From: Vibrio ichthyoenteri ATCC 700023
GTDB taxonomy: Bacteria; Pseudomonadota; Gammaproteobacteria; Enterobacterales; Vibrionaceae
DNA: 64,000 nt
Reading direction: 5' to 3'
Assembly (NCBI RefSeq): GCF_000222605.1
Contig: NZ_AFWF01000038.1
Span: 1-64,000 of the forward strand
Below are positions 17,640-26,727 of the stretch, one piece after another. A program made the position numbers and the translations under genes. The notes beneath the pieces were generated by a model, which was not told the DNA's origin, made no database searches, and saw nothing but the letters and a program-made list of their open reading frames with translations. Each line of letters begins with the position of its first letter. Within the stretch, counting starts at the first letter, position 1.

Positions 17640-20228
17640 TTACGCCATCGCGACATGCTCTTGCTTGGCTACTCTTCGGCGTTGCATGACGACCACCAAA
17701 CCAAATAGCAATAGCGCTGGTATCCACATCCACTCTTTCCGTACCCGCTCAACAGTGATTCTGACATCGACAATTTGTTGGTCAAATTGCAAACCAGCCG
17801 CTTCTGCAGGACTCGCAAAGGCGACGATATCAATCAGTGTTTGCTCATCTTGCTGATACGTTTCGATACCGAGTGCATCTAATCGGTCTTGGCCCGTATC
17901 CCCTTCAGGCACTTCAAGTAGCACGGAAAATTCACGCATCTTACCAACACTATCTTCTCCGCTAATTCGCATGCGTAGCACATCACCTGGTTCAAGCGAC
18001 TCCAAGGTTTGAGTCATCACTTTTGGACTGGTTGATTGATAAGGATCAACCACCAAATCAACCCAATAACCCGGTCTAAACAAAGTAAAGGCCACTAAAA
18101 GCAATAACACGCCCTCGTACCATTTATTACGTGTTAAGAACCAGCCTTGCGTTGCGGCAGCGAAAATTAGCATCGCCACCGTTGAGACAATAAAGATCGC
18201 AATACCGTGCGCCCAATCGACATCAATTAAAAGCAGATCGGTGTTGAAAATGAATAAGAAAGGTAAAGCCGCCGTGCGTAAACTGTAGTAAAAGGCGGTT
18301 AACCCCGTTTTGATCGGATCACCTTTCGATACTGCAGCTGCGGCAAAAGAAGCAAGACCAACCGGGGGCGTTACGTCGGCCATAATGCCGAAGTAAAATA
18401 CAAATAAATGCACCGCGATCAATGGCACAATTAAACCATGCTGCTCACCTAGCGTCACGATGACCGGAGCCAACAGACTTGAGACCACAATGTAATTGGC
18501 CGTAGTGGGCAGCCCCATACCCAGGATTAAACTAAGCACCGCCGTGAGCAATAGCATCAATAATAAGTTGCCCATTGATAGCATCTCGACGAGATCCGCC
18601 AGCACTAAGCCCACGCCCGTTTGAGAAACCGCACCAACAATGATACCGGCCGTCGCGGTTGCAATGCCAATGCCAATCATATTACGCGCACCAGCAACTA
18701 ACCCTTCACGTAGGTCAGTACAACCCTCTTTAAAACTACCGTAATCATGCTTACCATCTTTGCGCATCCAATTGAGCAATGGACGTTGAGTTAGCACAAT
18801 CACAACCAAGATTACTGAGCCCCAAAATGCTGATAATCCAGGAGACAAACGCTCTACCATCAAACACCACACCAAAACCACCACTGGTAGTAGATAGTGC
18901 AAACCAGAGAGCAAAACGTGGCGAGTATTTGGCAGTTGGTCTAGAGGCTGATTTGGGTCTTCTGCTGGCAAAGGTTCATTATTCGCCGCAATACGCAGTA
19001 AGCCTAAATAGCTTATCGCAAGCAAAACCGCGACACCCTGCAAGGCGTAGTCACCTAACATTGGTTTTAGCCAACCGAGACCATAATAGACGGCCATCGA
19101 CAATCCACTCACGAGAGTAACGCCAAACGCAAAACCCGTTAAGCGAACTAACCAAGGTTTCGATTGCGCCGTTTCAAGTGGCTCCATACCGAGTTTCAAT
19201 GCTTCAAGGTGTACGATATAGAGTAAGGCTATATAGGAAATCGCTGCGGGTAAAAACGCATGTTTGATGATCTCAACGTAAGGGATTCCGACGTATTCAA
19301 CCATTAAAAACGCGGCCGCCCCCATAACCGGAGGCATGATTTGACCATTCACCGATGAGGCCACTTCGACTGCGCCCGCTTTTTCGGCGCTAAAGCCAAC
19401 CTTACGCATCATAGGGATAGTAAACGTGCCGGTGGTCACTACGTTAGCGATCGATGAGCCCGAGATCAATCCCGTTAGACCCGATGCAACCACCGCCGCT
19501 TTCGCCGGTCCGCCGCGCAAATGACCTAACATACTAAACGCTAGTTGGATGAAATAGTGCCCCGCCCCAGCTCGCTCTAATAGCGCCCCAAACAGCACAA
19601 ATAAGAACACGAAACTTGTCGATACACCTAAAGCAATACCGAACACACCTTCGGTGGTGATCCATTGATGGTTTGCCAGCGCATCCAGTTGAACGCCACG
19701 ATGGGATAAAATGCCCGGCATCCATGGTCCAGCCAAGCTGTAAATGACAAACACTATTGCAATAATCGGCAGCGCTGGGCCAAGTACACGTCGCGCCGCT
19801 TCCAACAATAATGGCAAGCCAATCAGCGCAGTGACAAAATCACCCGTGGTCAATGTGCCTGGACGCTGAGCGAGAGCTTCGTACATCACAAACAAATACA
19901 AGGATGAAGCACAGGCAATTAAGCCAAAGACAATATCGCTGACAGGAACACGATCACGCGGGGAACGCTTAAACGCAGGGAAAACGAGGAAAGCAAGTAG
20001 TAAGGCAAAACCTAAATGAATCGCCCTGGTTTCTGTGTCATTCATGACACCAAAGCCCACGATAAACGGTAACGGCGAAGCGATCCAAAGTTGGAATAGT
20101 GACCAAAGTAGTGCCAAGGATGCTATAGATTTCTCCATAATGCCGCCTGGCAGTCGCGCACCTACATCCTGGGCGATCAACTCTTCAGCCGACGTCGCTT
20201 GTGTCGCGGTAGACATCGGTTTATCCAT
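17640..20228 (-). CDS. TRAP transporter fused permease (TAXI type, small and large subunits in one chain)
   Basis: The 862-residue inner-membrane protein has the layout of fused 4TM/12TM TRAP permeases. The small-subunit part is at about residues 30-180. The large DctM-like part runs from about 190 to 640, with GLTGLISGSSIANVVTTGTF, GQIMPPVMGAAAFLM and GMGLPTTANYIVVSS signatures. A C-terminal DUF3394 domain (about 690-840) ends in a last membrane helix. TRAP systems import organic acids or related solutes using an ion gradient rather than ATP. The substrate is delivered by the TAXI-family binding protein encoded upstream. Glutamate and C4-acids are known TAXI ligands, but the ligand here is not determined. 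Confidence 0.92.
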   Translation of the reverse strand: MDKPMSTATQATSAEELIAQDVGARLPGGIMEKSIASLALLWSLFQLWIASPLPFIVGFGVMNDTETRAIHLGFALLLAFLVFPAFKRSPRDRVPVSDIVFGLIACASSLYLFVMYEALAQRPGTLTTGDFVTALIGLPLLLEAARRVLGPALPIIAIVFVIYSLAGPWMPGILSHRGVQLDALANHQWITTEGVFGIALGVSTSFVFLFVLFGALLERAGAGHYFIQLAFSMLGHLRGGPAKAAVVASGLTGLISGSSIANVVTTGTFTIPMMRKVGFSAEKAGAVEVASSVNGQIMPPVMGAAAFLMVEYVGIPYVEIIKHAFLPAAISYIALLYIVHLEALKLGMEPLETAQSKPWLVRLTGFAFGVTLVSGLSMAVYYGLGWLKPMLGDYALQGVAVLLAISYLGLLRIAANNEPLPAEDPNQPLDQLPNTRHVLLSGLHYLLPVVVLVWCLMVERLSPGLSAFWGSVILVVIVLTQRPLLNWMRKDGKHDYGSFKEGCTDLREGLVAGARNMIGIGIATATAGIIVGAVSQTGVGLVLADLVEMLSMGNLLLMLLLTAVLSLILGMGLPTTANYIVVSSLLAPVIVTLGEQHGLIVPLIAVHLFVFYFGIMADVTPPVGLASFAAAAVSKGDPIKTGLTAFYYSLRTAALPFLFIFNTDLLLIDVDWAHGIAIFIVSTVAMLIFAAATQGWFLTRNKWYEGVLLLLVAFTLFRPGYWVDLVVDPYQSTSPKVMTQTLESLEPGDVLRMRISGEDSVGKMREFSVLLEVPEGDTGQDRLDALGIETYQQDEQTLIDIVAFASPAEAAGLQFDQQIVDVRITVERVRKEWMWIPALLLFGLVVVMQRRRVAKQEHVAMA

Positions 20229-20265
20229 AGTTATTCTCTAATTATTGTAATACAAAGTAAAAAGA

Positions 20266-20354
20266 CTAAGCCTTACGTAAATCACCAAGGTAAGGCTTAG
20301 TTAAAAAGGGGAAACGGCATTCCTCATGCATCAACAGTGTCATGGCATGAGGAA
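20266..20354 (-). terminator. Two stem-loops between the TAXI binding protein and TRAP permease genes
   Basis: In the direction of transcription the first hairpin pairs TTCCTCATGC (20320-20329) with GCATGAGGAA (20345-20354) and lacks a T run. The second pairs CTAAGCCTTAC (20266-20276) with GTAAGGCTTAG (20290-20300) and is followed by TCTTTTTACTT. Together they could give partial termination or mRNA stabilisation, so that the binding protein is made in excess over the permease, a common arrangement for binding-protein-dependent transporters. Confidence 0.6.
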
Positions 20355-20374
20355 GATTATTATCGTGATCGAAT

Positions 20375-21346
20375 TTACAGCCAACCACGTTCTTTGTAGT
20401 AGCGCACCGCACCTTCATGTAACGGAGCTGACAAACCAACTTCGATCATCTCACTCTCTTTTAAATCTTTAAATGCAGGGTGAAGACGCTTGAAGCGATC
20501 AATATTGGAGAAGACCGATTTAACCAGTTGGTAAACCAACTCAGGGTCGGTGTCTACTGTCGTTGATAGAACCGCTTTACCACCGATTGACGGCGTGTCG
20601 TCGGGATTACCACGGTACATGCCACCTGGGATCACCGCTTTAGTAAAGTAGGCTTTATCTGCTAAAAGTTGGTCGATTTCTGGACCAGTTACTGCAACCA
20701 ATACTGCATCTGTCGTGGTCGATGCTTCTTGAATTGCCCCATTTGGGTGGCCTACAAAGTAACTCATGGCATCGATGTTATTATCACTCATCGCTGAAGC
20801 TTGCTCTGCCGGTTTCAAATCGGCCACCAAGCTAAAGACTGACGGTTCCCAACCTTTGACTTCCATTACCTGTTCAAACGTATCACGCTGGCCAGAACCA
20901 GGGTTACCGATGTTGACTCGTTTGCCTTTCAAATCATCTAGGTTGGCAATGCCTGCATCTTTACGCGCTAAAATGGTAAACACTTCACTTTGCAGTGAGA
21001 AGACGGCGCGAATATCAGTCATTGGCTCACTATTTTGAAACGGAGCAACACCTTCTAGAGCTTTATATTGGTGATCGGATTGCATAATACCGAAGTTATA
21101 TTCACCACTACGTAAACCGTTGACGTTAGCCACGCCACCGCCACTTGCAGGCGCATTACACTTAATGTTGTGTTCGTCACCGCCTCTGTTTACGAAGCGA
21201 CAAATTGATTGCCCTGCTACGTAATAAACACCTGTCTGGCCACCGGTACCGATGGTGATGTATTCTTCCGCCGCCTGAGCATTCCCAGCAAATGAGAAAC
21301 CACTTAATGCCAACGCACACGTAGAGGCAAGAGTTAATCCTTTCAT
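20375..21346 (-). CDS. TAXI-family TRAP transporter solute-binding protein
   Basis: The 323-residue protein has a signal peptide (residues 1-25, ending AQAAE) and the TAXI fold: the EYITIGTGGQTGVYYVAG start that defines the family, IMQSDHQYKA, and a GKRVNIGNPGSGQRDTFE ligand-site segment. It captures solute in the periplasm for the fused permease. A clear AAGGAA ribosome binding site precedes the ATG. It is the first gene of the transporter operon, with a 615 bp region upstream. Confidence 0.93.
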   Translation of the reverse strand: MKGLTLASTCALALSGFSFAGNAQAAEEYITIGTGGQTGVYYVAGQSICRFVNRGGDEHNIKCNAPASGGGVANVNGLRSGEYNFGIMQSDHQYKALEGVAPFQNSEPMTDIRAVFSLQSEVFTILARKDAGIANLDDLKGKRVNIGNPGSGQRDTFEQVMEVKGWEPSVFSLVADLKPAEQASAMSDNNIDAMSYFVGHPNGAIQEASTTTDAVLVAVTGPEIDQLLADKAYFTKAVIPGGMYRGNPDDTPSIGGKAVLSTTVDTDPELVYQLVKSVFSNIDRFKRLHPAFKDLKESEMIEVGLSAPLHEGAVRYYKERGWL

Positions 21347-21961
21347 TCGAAAATTCCTTCTAAAGCACCAATGAGAATTTATGCATACACACTCATTTCC
21401 ATGGACTTATCAATTACTACTCCGAATCATCTAACCACCAAACAAAACAAAGGTTAAACAACTCAATTAACCAATCAAGGCAGACTTAAATAATGCAAAA
21501 TGGCTAGATAAATAAAATTTAACGCCATTTATAAGCTTTAAATTGAAACCATTGCACATCACCTTGCCAACAAAAAATTAACACAATAAAAAGAATTGTC
21601 AGCCAGACAAAAAAGCACCAATTCTCAACTGGTGATAATCAACAAGAATTACTTTCATGAAATAAAACGGTTTTTTGTAACAAAAACCTGGTAAGTATCT
21701 GTTTTGAAGGGATAAAAATTGATTATTCTTGTAGCAACGAAATCTCATTAGCGAAGAAACTAAACTTTGATCTACCTCATGCTTTACCCACGAATTAACT
21801 AAGTTGCATATGGTGATAATTCAATCGAATTTAAACAATCGTGTAATCCAGCCCGCTTTTATATCGTTCATGTATCGACAAAACCAAATGGATAAATCAT
21901 ATCGATAGCGCCCTATTCGATCTAAAATAGAATTCACCCAAATCATAAATATAGGTTTACC
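21347..21961. other. Long AT-rich intergenic region between divergent genes
   Basis: The 615 bases lie between the TAXI binding-protein gene (left) and the glycerophosphodiesterase gene (right). Composition is strongly AT-rich, especially 21440-21760, with short A and T runs but no convincing hairpin with a T tract and no frame with coding character. It probably holds both promoters. I see no operator I can name. Confidence 0.5.
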
Positions 21962-22693
21962 ATGACGCTCACAATTGTTGGCCACCGTGGCGTTGCCGGC
22001 CAATACCCAGAAAATACCCTTGCCAGTATTCAAGCAGCAATAGATATGGGCTTAGAATGGATTGAAGTTGATATTCAACCGACACAAGACCATCAATTGG
22101 TCGTGTGCCACGATCACACCATTGATCGCTGTAGCAATGGCTATGGCCGAGTAGACAGCTATACCTTAGAGCAATTACAGCAGTTTGATTTTGGCGCTTG
22201 GTTTTCGCCGCAATTTAATTCGCAGCCAATCCTCACGCTAGAGCAACTATTGCGTTTAATTCAGCCACTCAAGATTGGCCTGAATATCGAAATTAAAATT
22301 GACACGCAAAACTTTGAACCCGTCATCAAAGAATTAAAACGCCAACTCGAACTGGTCGCCCTTCCAGCGGAAAGAATTTTGATTTCCAGTTTTGATCACC
22401 AAACCTTGAGGGAGGTCCACCAAGCACATCTTGGCTATCCAATTGCGGTGTTAAGTGAAAAACTCTCAAAACAAGATTGGCTATTACTGGCAGAAATTGA
22501 CGCAGTAGCATGTAACCTAAATGCTCGTACAACCAATAAAAAACAAATCGCTGCCTTACAACAAGCTGGATATCAAGTTTGGTGCTTCACCGTGAATAAT
22601 CCACATCAGCTAACCCATCTACAAAGCGTCGATGCTATCTTCAGTGATTTTCCGCAGCGCTTCTTAACAAGCCACTCATCACTGCTGGCATAG
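21962..22693 (+). CDS. Glycerophosphodiester phosphodiesterase (UgpQ-like)
   Basis: The 243-residue cytoplasmic protein has the GDPD TIM-barrel signatures: HRGVAGQYPENTLASI at the start with the catalytic His, WIEVDIQPTQDHQLVVCHD with metal-binding Glu and Asp and the second catalytic His, NIEIKID, and VWCFTVNNPHQL near the end. It hydrolyses glycerophosphodiesters to glycerol-3-phosphate and an alcohol. There is no signal peptide, so it is like UgpQ rather than periplasmic GlpQ. No ugp transporter is beside it. The length is normal for UgpQ. Confidence 0.92.
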   Translation: MTLTIVGHRGVAGQYPENTLASIQAAIDMGLEWIEVDIQPTQDHQLVVCHDHTIDRCSNGYGRVDSYTLEQLQQFDFGAWFSPQFNSQPILTLEQLLRLIQPLKIGLNIEIKIDTQNFEPVIKELKRQLELVALPAERILISSFDHQTLREVHQAHLGYPIAVLSEKLSKQDWLLLAEIDAVACNLNARTTNKKQIAALQQAGYQVWCFTVNNPHQLTHLQSVDAIFSDFPQRFLTSHSSLLA

Positions 22694-22734
22694 CGACCAT
22701 ATACAGCGACTATATAAAACTGCTGTATAAGATC

Positions 22735-22770
22735 AGGATATGAATGTGTTACTCATCACATTCTTATCCT
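22735..22770. other. Stem-loop downstream of the glycerophosphodiesterase gene
   Basis: AGGATATGAATGTG pairs with CACATTCTTATCCT with one mismatch around an eight-base loop. No T tract follows on either strand, so termination is uncertain. A second, shorter inverted repeat TATACAGC / GCTGTATA lies just before it at 22700-22729. Confidence 0.55.
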
Positions 22771-22901
22771 CATGCCCTCTAGTAAAAATTAAACATAAGC
22801 CACTGATTTTTATTTAATTAAATAAAAACTCATCATTGATCGCATAAAAAAAGCGTCTATAAATCGAACATAATACTTGACCCATACGCGCAAAATAACT
22901 A

Positions 22902-22917
22902 CTGTATAAGCGTACAG
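22902..22917 (+). promoter_or_regulatory. LexA (SOS) box
   Basis: CTGTATAAGCGTACAG fits the gamma-proteobacterial LexA consensus CTGT-N8-ACAG exactly. It is 22 bp before the SulA-like start codon, in the position expected for direct SOS repression. Confidence 0.85.
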
Positions 22918-22939
22918 CATGTATATAAGGACAGTTATT

Positions 22940-23335
22940 ATGATTCATACACAAGCACACAGTCACACTTACTCTAAGTACAATGTACTGGCGCAACCTA
23001 CGCAGCCAATGAACATTGCAGACTCTATCTTGGATCGTTTGGCTGGTCTTTCTATGCAGCAGCAGTGGATATTTTTTACCGCGCAATGTCCACGCCCTGA
23101 TCATGCGCAATTTTCTGCTTCTAATGTGAGTTGCCAAAAGATCATTCAATTGAAATCCTCTAACACTCAAACCGAAGTGGAAATTGTGATTAAAGCAATT
23201 CAATCAGGCAATGCGAGTGCTGTCGTTGCCTCAAACCAAATCGATCAGGCTAACAAATTACAATTGCAAGATTTAGCCCTATCCCATGGCTGTGAAGTCT
23301 TTTTCGTCGAGGGCAGAGTAAACCAGTATCATTAA
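22940..23335 (+). CDS. sulA: SulA-like SOS cell-division inhibitor
   Basis: I start at the ATG at 22940, which has AAGGA 8 bases upstream; the ATG at 22919 would lie almost on the LexA box. The protein has 131 residues. It resembles the SulA/RecA-fold core of short Vibrio SulA homologues: LSMQQQWIFFTAQCPRP, then a mid-domain helix QTEVEIVIKAIQSGNASAVVAS, a Gln/Leu-rich helix and a final beta strand CEVFFVEG. SulA binds FtsZ and blocks division during DNA damage. The perfect LexA box supports this strongly. Sequence similarity to E. coli SulA is weak, so the call rests on context as well as fold-like pattern. Confidence 0.8.
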   Translation: MIHTQAHSHTYSKYNVLAQPTQPMNIADSILDRLAGLSMQQQWIFFTAQCPRPDHAQFSASNVSCQKIIQLKSSNTQTEVEIVIKAIQSGNASAVVASNQIDQANKLQLQDLALSHGCEVFFVEGRVNQYH

Positions 23336-23365
23336 TAAGCTCGATGATTTACAGCATTGCCTTTT

Positions 23366-23390
23366 GCCTCTCTAATTTGAGAGGCTTTTT
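23366..23390 (+). terminator. Terminator of the SulA-like gene
   Basis: Seven-base-pair stem GCCTCTC / GAGAGGC with a six-base loop and five T residues, 30 bp after the stop codon. Confidence 0.85.
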
Positions 23391-23518
23391 ATTTGAGCCT
23401 GAAAGATCCTTCTTATTTCGATACCCCTTTGTTCTTACCTTCTCTTCCCGCTCAATTCACCTATTAATCTTAATTCTTTCTCATCTTTCCCGCTGTAGAG
23501 AGGTCATATTAAATTTTT

Positions 23519-23534
23519 GCGCAAACGTTTGCTT
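23519..23534 (+). promoter_or_regulatory. PurR operator upstream of purC
   Basis: GCGCAAACGTTTGCTT matches the PurR palindrome (ACGCAAACGTTTTCGT type) closely, with an intact CAAACGTTTG core. It is about 85 bp before the purC start, so repression by PurR with hypoxanthine or guanine is expected. Confidence 0.8.
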
Positions 23535-23618
23535 TTTATCTGGCGGCGAATCTCAATTCTGGGTATGATGCCATTCAAACGGATAAACTCTCTTTCATGT
23601 AAACGATAGGAATGTCTC

Positions 23619-24722
23619 ATGAGCCTCGCAGATCAAGTCCTCGCCGTAAACGACGATCTCCCTATTCGCACTAATAAACCGGTTCACAGTGGCAAAGTTC
23701 GCTCTGTCTATTGGTTAACAGAGCAAGATAGCCAACGTCTTATTCAAGAGAAAGGCTACGATGTTGCCCCTGATGCCCCACTTGCTATCATGGTGATCAG
23801 CGATCGCATCTCAGCGTTCGATTGTATTTGGCATGGTGAAGGCGGCCTTAAAGGTGTGCCGGGTAAAGGTGCCGCCTTAAACGCCATTTCTAACCATTGG
23901 TTTAAGCTATTTAAAGATAATGGTTTGGCAGATAGTCATATCCTTGATATTCCGCACCCATTGGTTTGGATCGTACAAAAAGCGAAACCAATCATGATTG
24001 AAGCGATTTGTCGTCAATACATTACTGGTTCTATGTGGCGTGCCTATAGCAAAGGTGAACGCGAATTCTGTGGTATTCAATTACCAGACGGACTTGAAAA
24101 AGATAAAGCGTTACCAGACCTACTCATGACACCTTCAACCAAAGGTATTTTGAAAGGAATTCCTGGTGTGGCTGAAGCAGATGATGTCAACATTACCCGC
24201 AAGAACATTGAAGACAATTTTGCTGCATTTAATTTTAGCAAGGCTGACGACATCGCCTTATATGAAAAACTGCTAAGCGAAGGCTTTGGCGTGATTAGCA
24301 AGGCGCTATCAGAGGTTGAGCAAATCTTCGTTGATACCAAATTTGAATTTGGTTATGTCAACGATGCAGCAGGCAATGAGAAACTGATCTACATGGATGA
24401 AGTTGGTACCCCCGATTCCTCTCGCATCTGGGATAAGCAAGCCTACCAACAAGGAAAAATAGTCGAAAATTCGAAAGAAGGCTTCCGCCAATTCTTGCTG
24501 AATCACTTCCCTGACGCCGATATTTTGTTAAACAAAGAGCGCATGCCAGAACGTGAAGCACTCGCCCGTGACAACATTTTGCCGCTTGACGCTTTAATGG
24601 ATATTTCTAAAACTTACATTGCTATTGCTGAGAAGATCACCGGTAGAGCGATTGAGTTAAGTGATAATCCTAAGCAAGAAATCATTGATATTCTTGGTTC
24701 CCAATATGGTTTAATTGACTAA
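23619..24722 (+). CDS. purC: Phosphoribosylaminoimidazole-succinocarboxamide synthase (SAICAR synthetase)
   Basis: The 367-residue enzyme joins CAIR and aspartate with ATP to make SAICAR, in de novo purine synthesis. Visible signatures are [10 protein letters not shown] (ATP-binding start), [33 protein letters not shown] and [14 protein letters not shown]. It is longer than the roughly 237-residue E. coli PurC and belongs to the long form found in Vibrio and several other bacteria. A PurR-like operator upstream and a terminator downstream make it a single-gene unit. Confidence 0.95.
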   Translation: MSLADQVLAVNDDLPIRTNKPVHSGKVRSVYWLTEQDSQRLIQEKGYDVAPDAPLAIMVISDRISAFDCIWHGEGGLKGVPGKGAALNAISNHWFKLFKDNGLADSHILDIPHPLVWIVQKAKPIMIEAICRQYITGSMWRAYSKGEREFCGIQLPDGLEKDKALPDLLMTPSTKGILKGIPGVAEADDVNITRKNIEDNFAAFNFSKADDIALYEKLLSEGFGVISKALSEVEQIFVDTKFEFGYVNDAAGNEKLIYMDEVGTPDSSRIWDKQAYQQGKIVENSKEGFRQFLLNHFPDADILLNKERMPEREALARDNILPLDALMDISKTYIAIAEKITGRAIELSDNPKQEIIDILGSQYGLID

Positions 24723-24761
24723 GACAGTTTCACCGCTGCCTAGTCGAGATTCTAGTATCTC

Positions 24762-24789
24762 AAACGCGCTTTTATCCAAGCGCGTTTTT
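24762..24789 (+). terminator. Terminator of purC
   Basis: Stem ACGCGCTT / AAGCGCGT with a six-base loop and a T-rich tail, 40 bp after the stop codon. Confidence 0.85.
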
Positions 24790-24891
24790 GTTTGCCGAGC
24801 CACTATCCACGAGATAGACACGTTAGCGCTTCTTCCTCAACAGCACTTCAGTCTATAATAGCCACTTGTTGCTGCCTATTTGTCGCTACTT

Positions 24892-25800
24892 ATGGATTTT
24901 ATTGCCCTTTCTCGCATCAGCCTAAAGCACTTAACTGTGTTGCACGTGATGTTAACCACACACAGTGTTACTACCACTGCCAGTACGCTATGTGTCACAC
25001 CATCAAGTGTCAGTAAAACAATGGCGCAATTGCGCGAACAGTTAAATGATGAATTGTTTTACCGTGACGGTTCACAGCTCGTTCCAACCCCCTTCGCGCT
25101 TGGTATTGCAGCACAAATCCATAAAATATTAGCCAGTATGAATGGCATCCTGCATCAAGGGGAATTTAAGCCTGAGCAGTTTAATGGCTCCATCGCGCTC
25201 TCTATGCGAGAGAGTACCTTTGAACTATTTGCCGATAAAATTAGTCTGATCCGCGAGCGATTGCCGCTGGCCAATCAAATTAATGTCTATGCGAAAGAAC
25301 AAATGAGTTTTGAGGCACTGATCCGTGGCCAAGTCGATTTTATGATTTTACCGCATGACATTAGCCAGCCGCCGACGACCAGTCGTGAGTTGGTGTGGCA
25401 ACAGTTACTCAGTGATGAGATGGTGTGTTTGATGAACCCTGCTCATCCACTTGCTGAGAGGGATCTTTCCATCACAGATTACCTTGCCTACCAGCACATC
25501 GGAATTCAAGACCGCGACTTGTCAGAGCCCTACTTTGAACAGAACCTTAAGCAGCAGCATGGCACGAGAAATGTGGCGATGTCAGTAGCAGATTTTGGAG
25601 CGGCAGCCGTTATGTGTCATCACTCGATGCATTTGCTGACGTGTTCGAAGAGATGGGCACAACAAGCGTTTCAAGCCCAAGGGTTAGTGCAAAAGCCACT
25701 GCCATTTGAATATGGCAAAGTGGCTTATAGTTTAGTTTGGAATGAAGTAAGTTTGAACGACCCAGCGCTACAATGGCTGCACGCAAAATTACTCGGCTAG
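24892..25800 (+). CDS. LysR-family transcriptional regulator
   Basis: I start at the ATG at 24892 (302 residues, MDFIALSRISL); a TTG four codons earlier is possible. The N-terminal winged helix-turn-helix covers about residues 5-63, with VTTTASTLCVTPSSVSKTMAQL as the recognition segment and LFYRDGSQLVPTPFAL after it. The effector-binding domain fills about residues 88-300. It converges with the yjjW-yjjI pair, whose end is 26 bp away, so it may control that pair. No divergent partner gene lies next to its own promoter. The inducer is unknown. Confidence 0.9.
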   Translation: MDFIALSRISLKHLTVLHVMLTTHSVTTTASTLCVTPSSVSKTMAQLREQLNDELFYRDGSQLVPTPFALGIAAQIHKILASMNGILHQGEFKPEQFNGSIALSMRESTFELFADKISLIRERLPLANQINVYAKEQMSFEALIRGQVDFMILPHDISQPPTTSRELVWQQLLSDEMVCLMNPAHPLAERDLSITDYLAYQHIGIQDRDLSEPYFEQNLKQQHGTRNVAMSVADFGAAAVMCHHSMHLLTCSKRWAQQAFQAQGLVQKPLPFEYGKVAYSLVWNEVSLNDPALQWLHAKLLG

Positions 25801-25825
25801 CGTTAGTAAAAACGGACAAACACCA

Positions 25826-26722
25826 TCACATATAAACACGGGGTAACTGCAATGTATGCGCGACCCGTGATTGTAATGCCCGATGGAACACCGTCATTTG
25901 CTCTTCACTGCACTTATCCCACGTCAATGCCTCACCAATCACACCATGATGCTGAAACGCATTCAAACGGATTATAACATCGGTCGACAAAGTACTAATG
26001 AGTTGAGATACCGCTTCAATCTCACAATCTAAATCACTTTTACCAGGAATATGCAGTAAGCGAAGTTCATGTAACTTGTTTGCCTCAGCCAACAACTTAA
26101 TCGAAGCGATCACTTTGTGATTGTCACGGCCAATCAACCATAAATGCGTGTCGTTTTGCCATGCTTTGAGGTCGATCATCGCGCCATCCATATAAGGCAT
26201 TACTTTCTGCCAACCGGTCGCGCCCAAATAACCATTACTATCAATAAAACAGCTGAGATGTTGTAGATCCGTATCAGCCTTAATCGCTTTAAATAGCTCG
26301 ATGATAAACGGCAGTTGTACTGTCGCCTCTCCGCCAGAAATCGTAATGCCACTGATGAAAAATTGCTGCTTGCGAATGATCGCTAGCATTTGCTCAACGG
26401 TGTAATGCTTAACCTTCGGGTTCGACTTATTATCGCAGATATCGACGCATTGATCGCAATGAGTACACTTGGCTTCATCCCAAATTACTTTAGGTTTTAG
26501 GCCGTGTAGTTCGCTTGTGCTAAACGTCAACGCCCCTGTAGGGCAACCATCAACACAATCGCCGCAATGATTACAGTAATTGATGGTATGGGGATTGTGA
26601 CAATTTAGGCAATTGAAGTTACAGCCTTGAAGGAAAATGACCAGGCGATTGCCTGGTCCATCCACACAAGAGAAGTTCAAAATACGACTAACGATTGCCG
26701 ACTTGTTGAACGTGTGACTCAT
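25826..26722 (-). CDS. yjjW: YjjW-type glycyl-radical-enzyme activase (radical SAM)
   Basis: The 298-residue protein has the radical SAM motif Cys-x3-Cys-x2-Cys (CNFNCLNC) near residue 34. It is followed by two additional 4Fe-4S motifs of ferredoxin type (CNHCGDCVDGCP and CTHCDQCVDICD) and the GITISGGEAT SAM-binding strand. Such activases remove a hydrogen atom from a glycine in their partner enzyme under anoxic conditions. It follows the yjjI homologue with a 5 bp gap, the same pairing as in E. coli. The additional clusters are normal for this family. Confidence 0.93.
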   Translation of the reverse strand: MSHTFNKSAIVSRILNFSCVDGPGNRLVIFLQGCNFNCLNCHNPHTINYCNHCGDCVDGCPTGALTFSTSELHGLKPKVIWDEAKCTHCDQCVDICDNKSNPKVKHYTVEQMLAIIRKQQFFISGITISGGEATVQLPFIIELFKAIKADTDLQHLSCFIDSNGYLGATGWQKVMPYMDGAMIDLKAWQNDTHLWLIGRDNHKVIASIKLLAEANKLHELRLLHIPGKSDLDCEIEAVSQLISTLSTDVIIRLNAFQHHGVIGEALTWDKCSEEQMTVFHRALQSRVAHTLQLPRVYM

Positions 26723-26727
26723 CGTGA

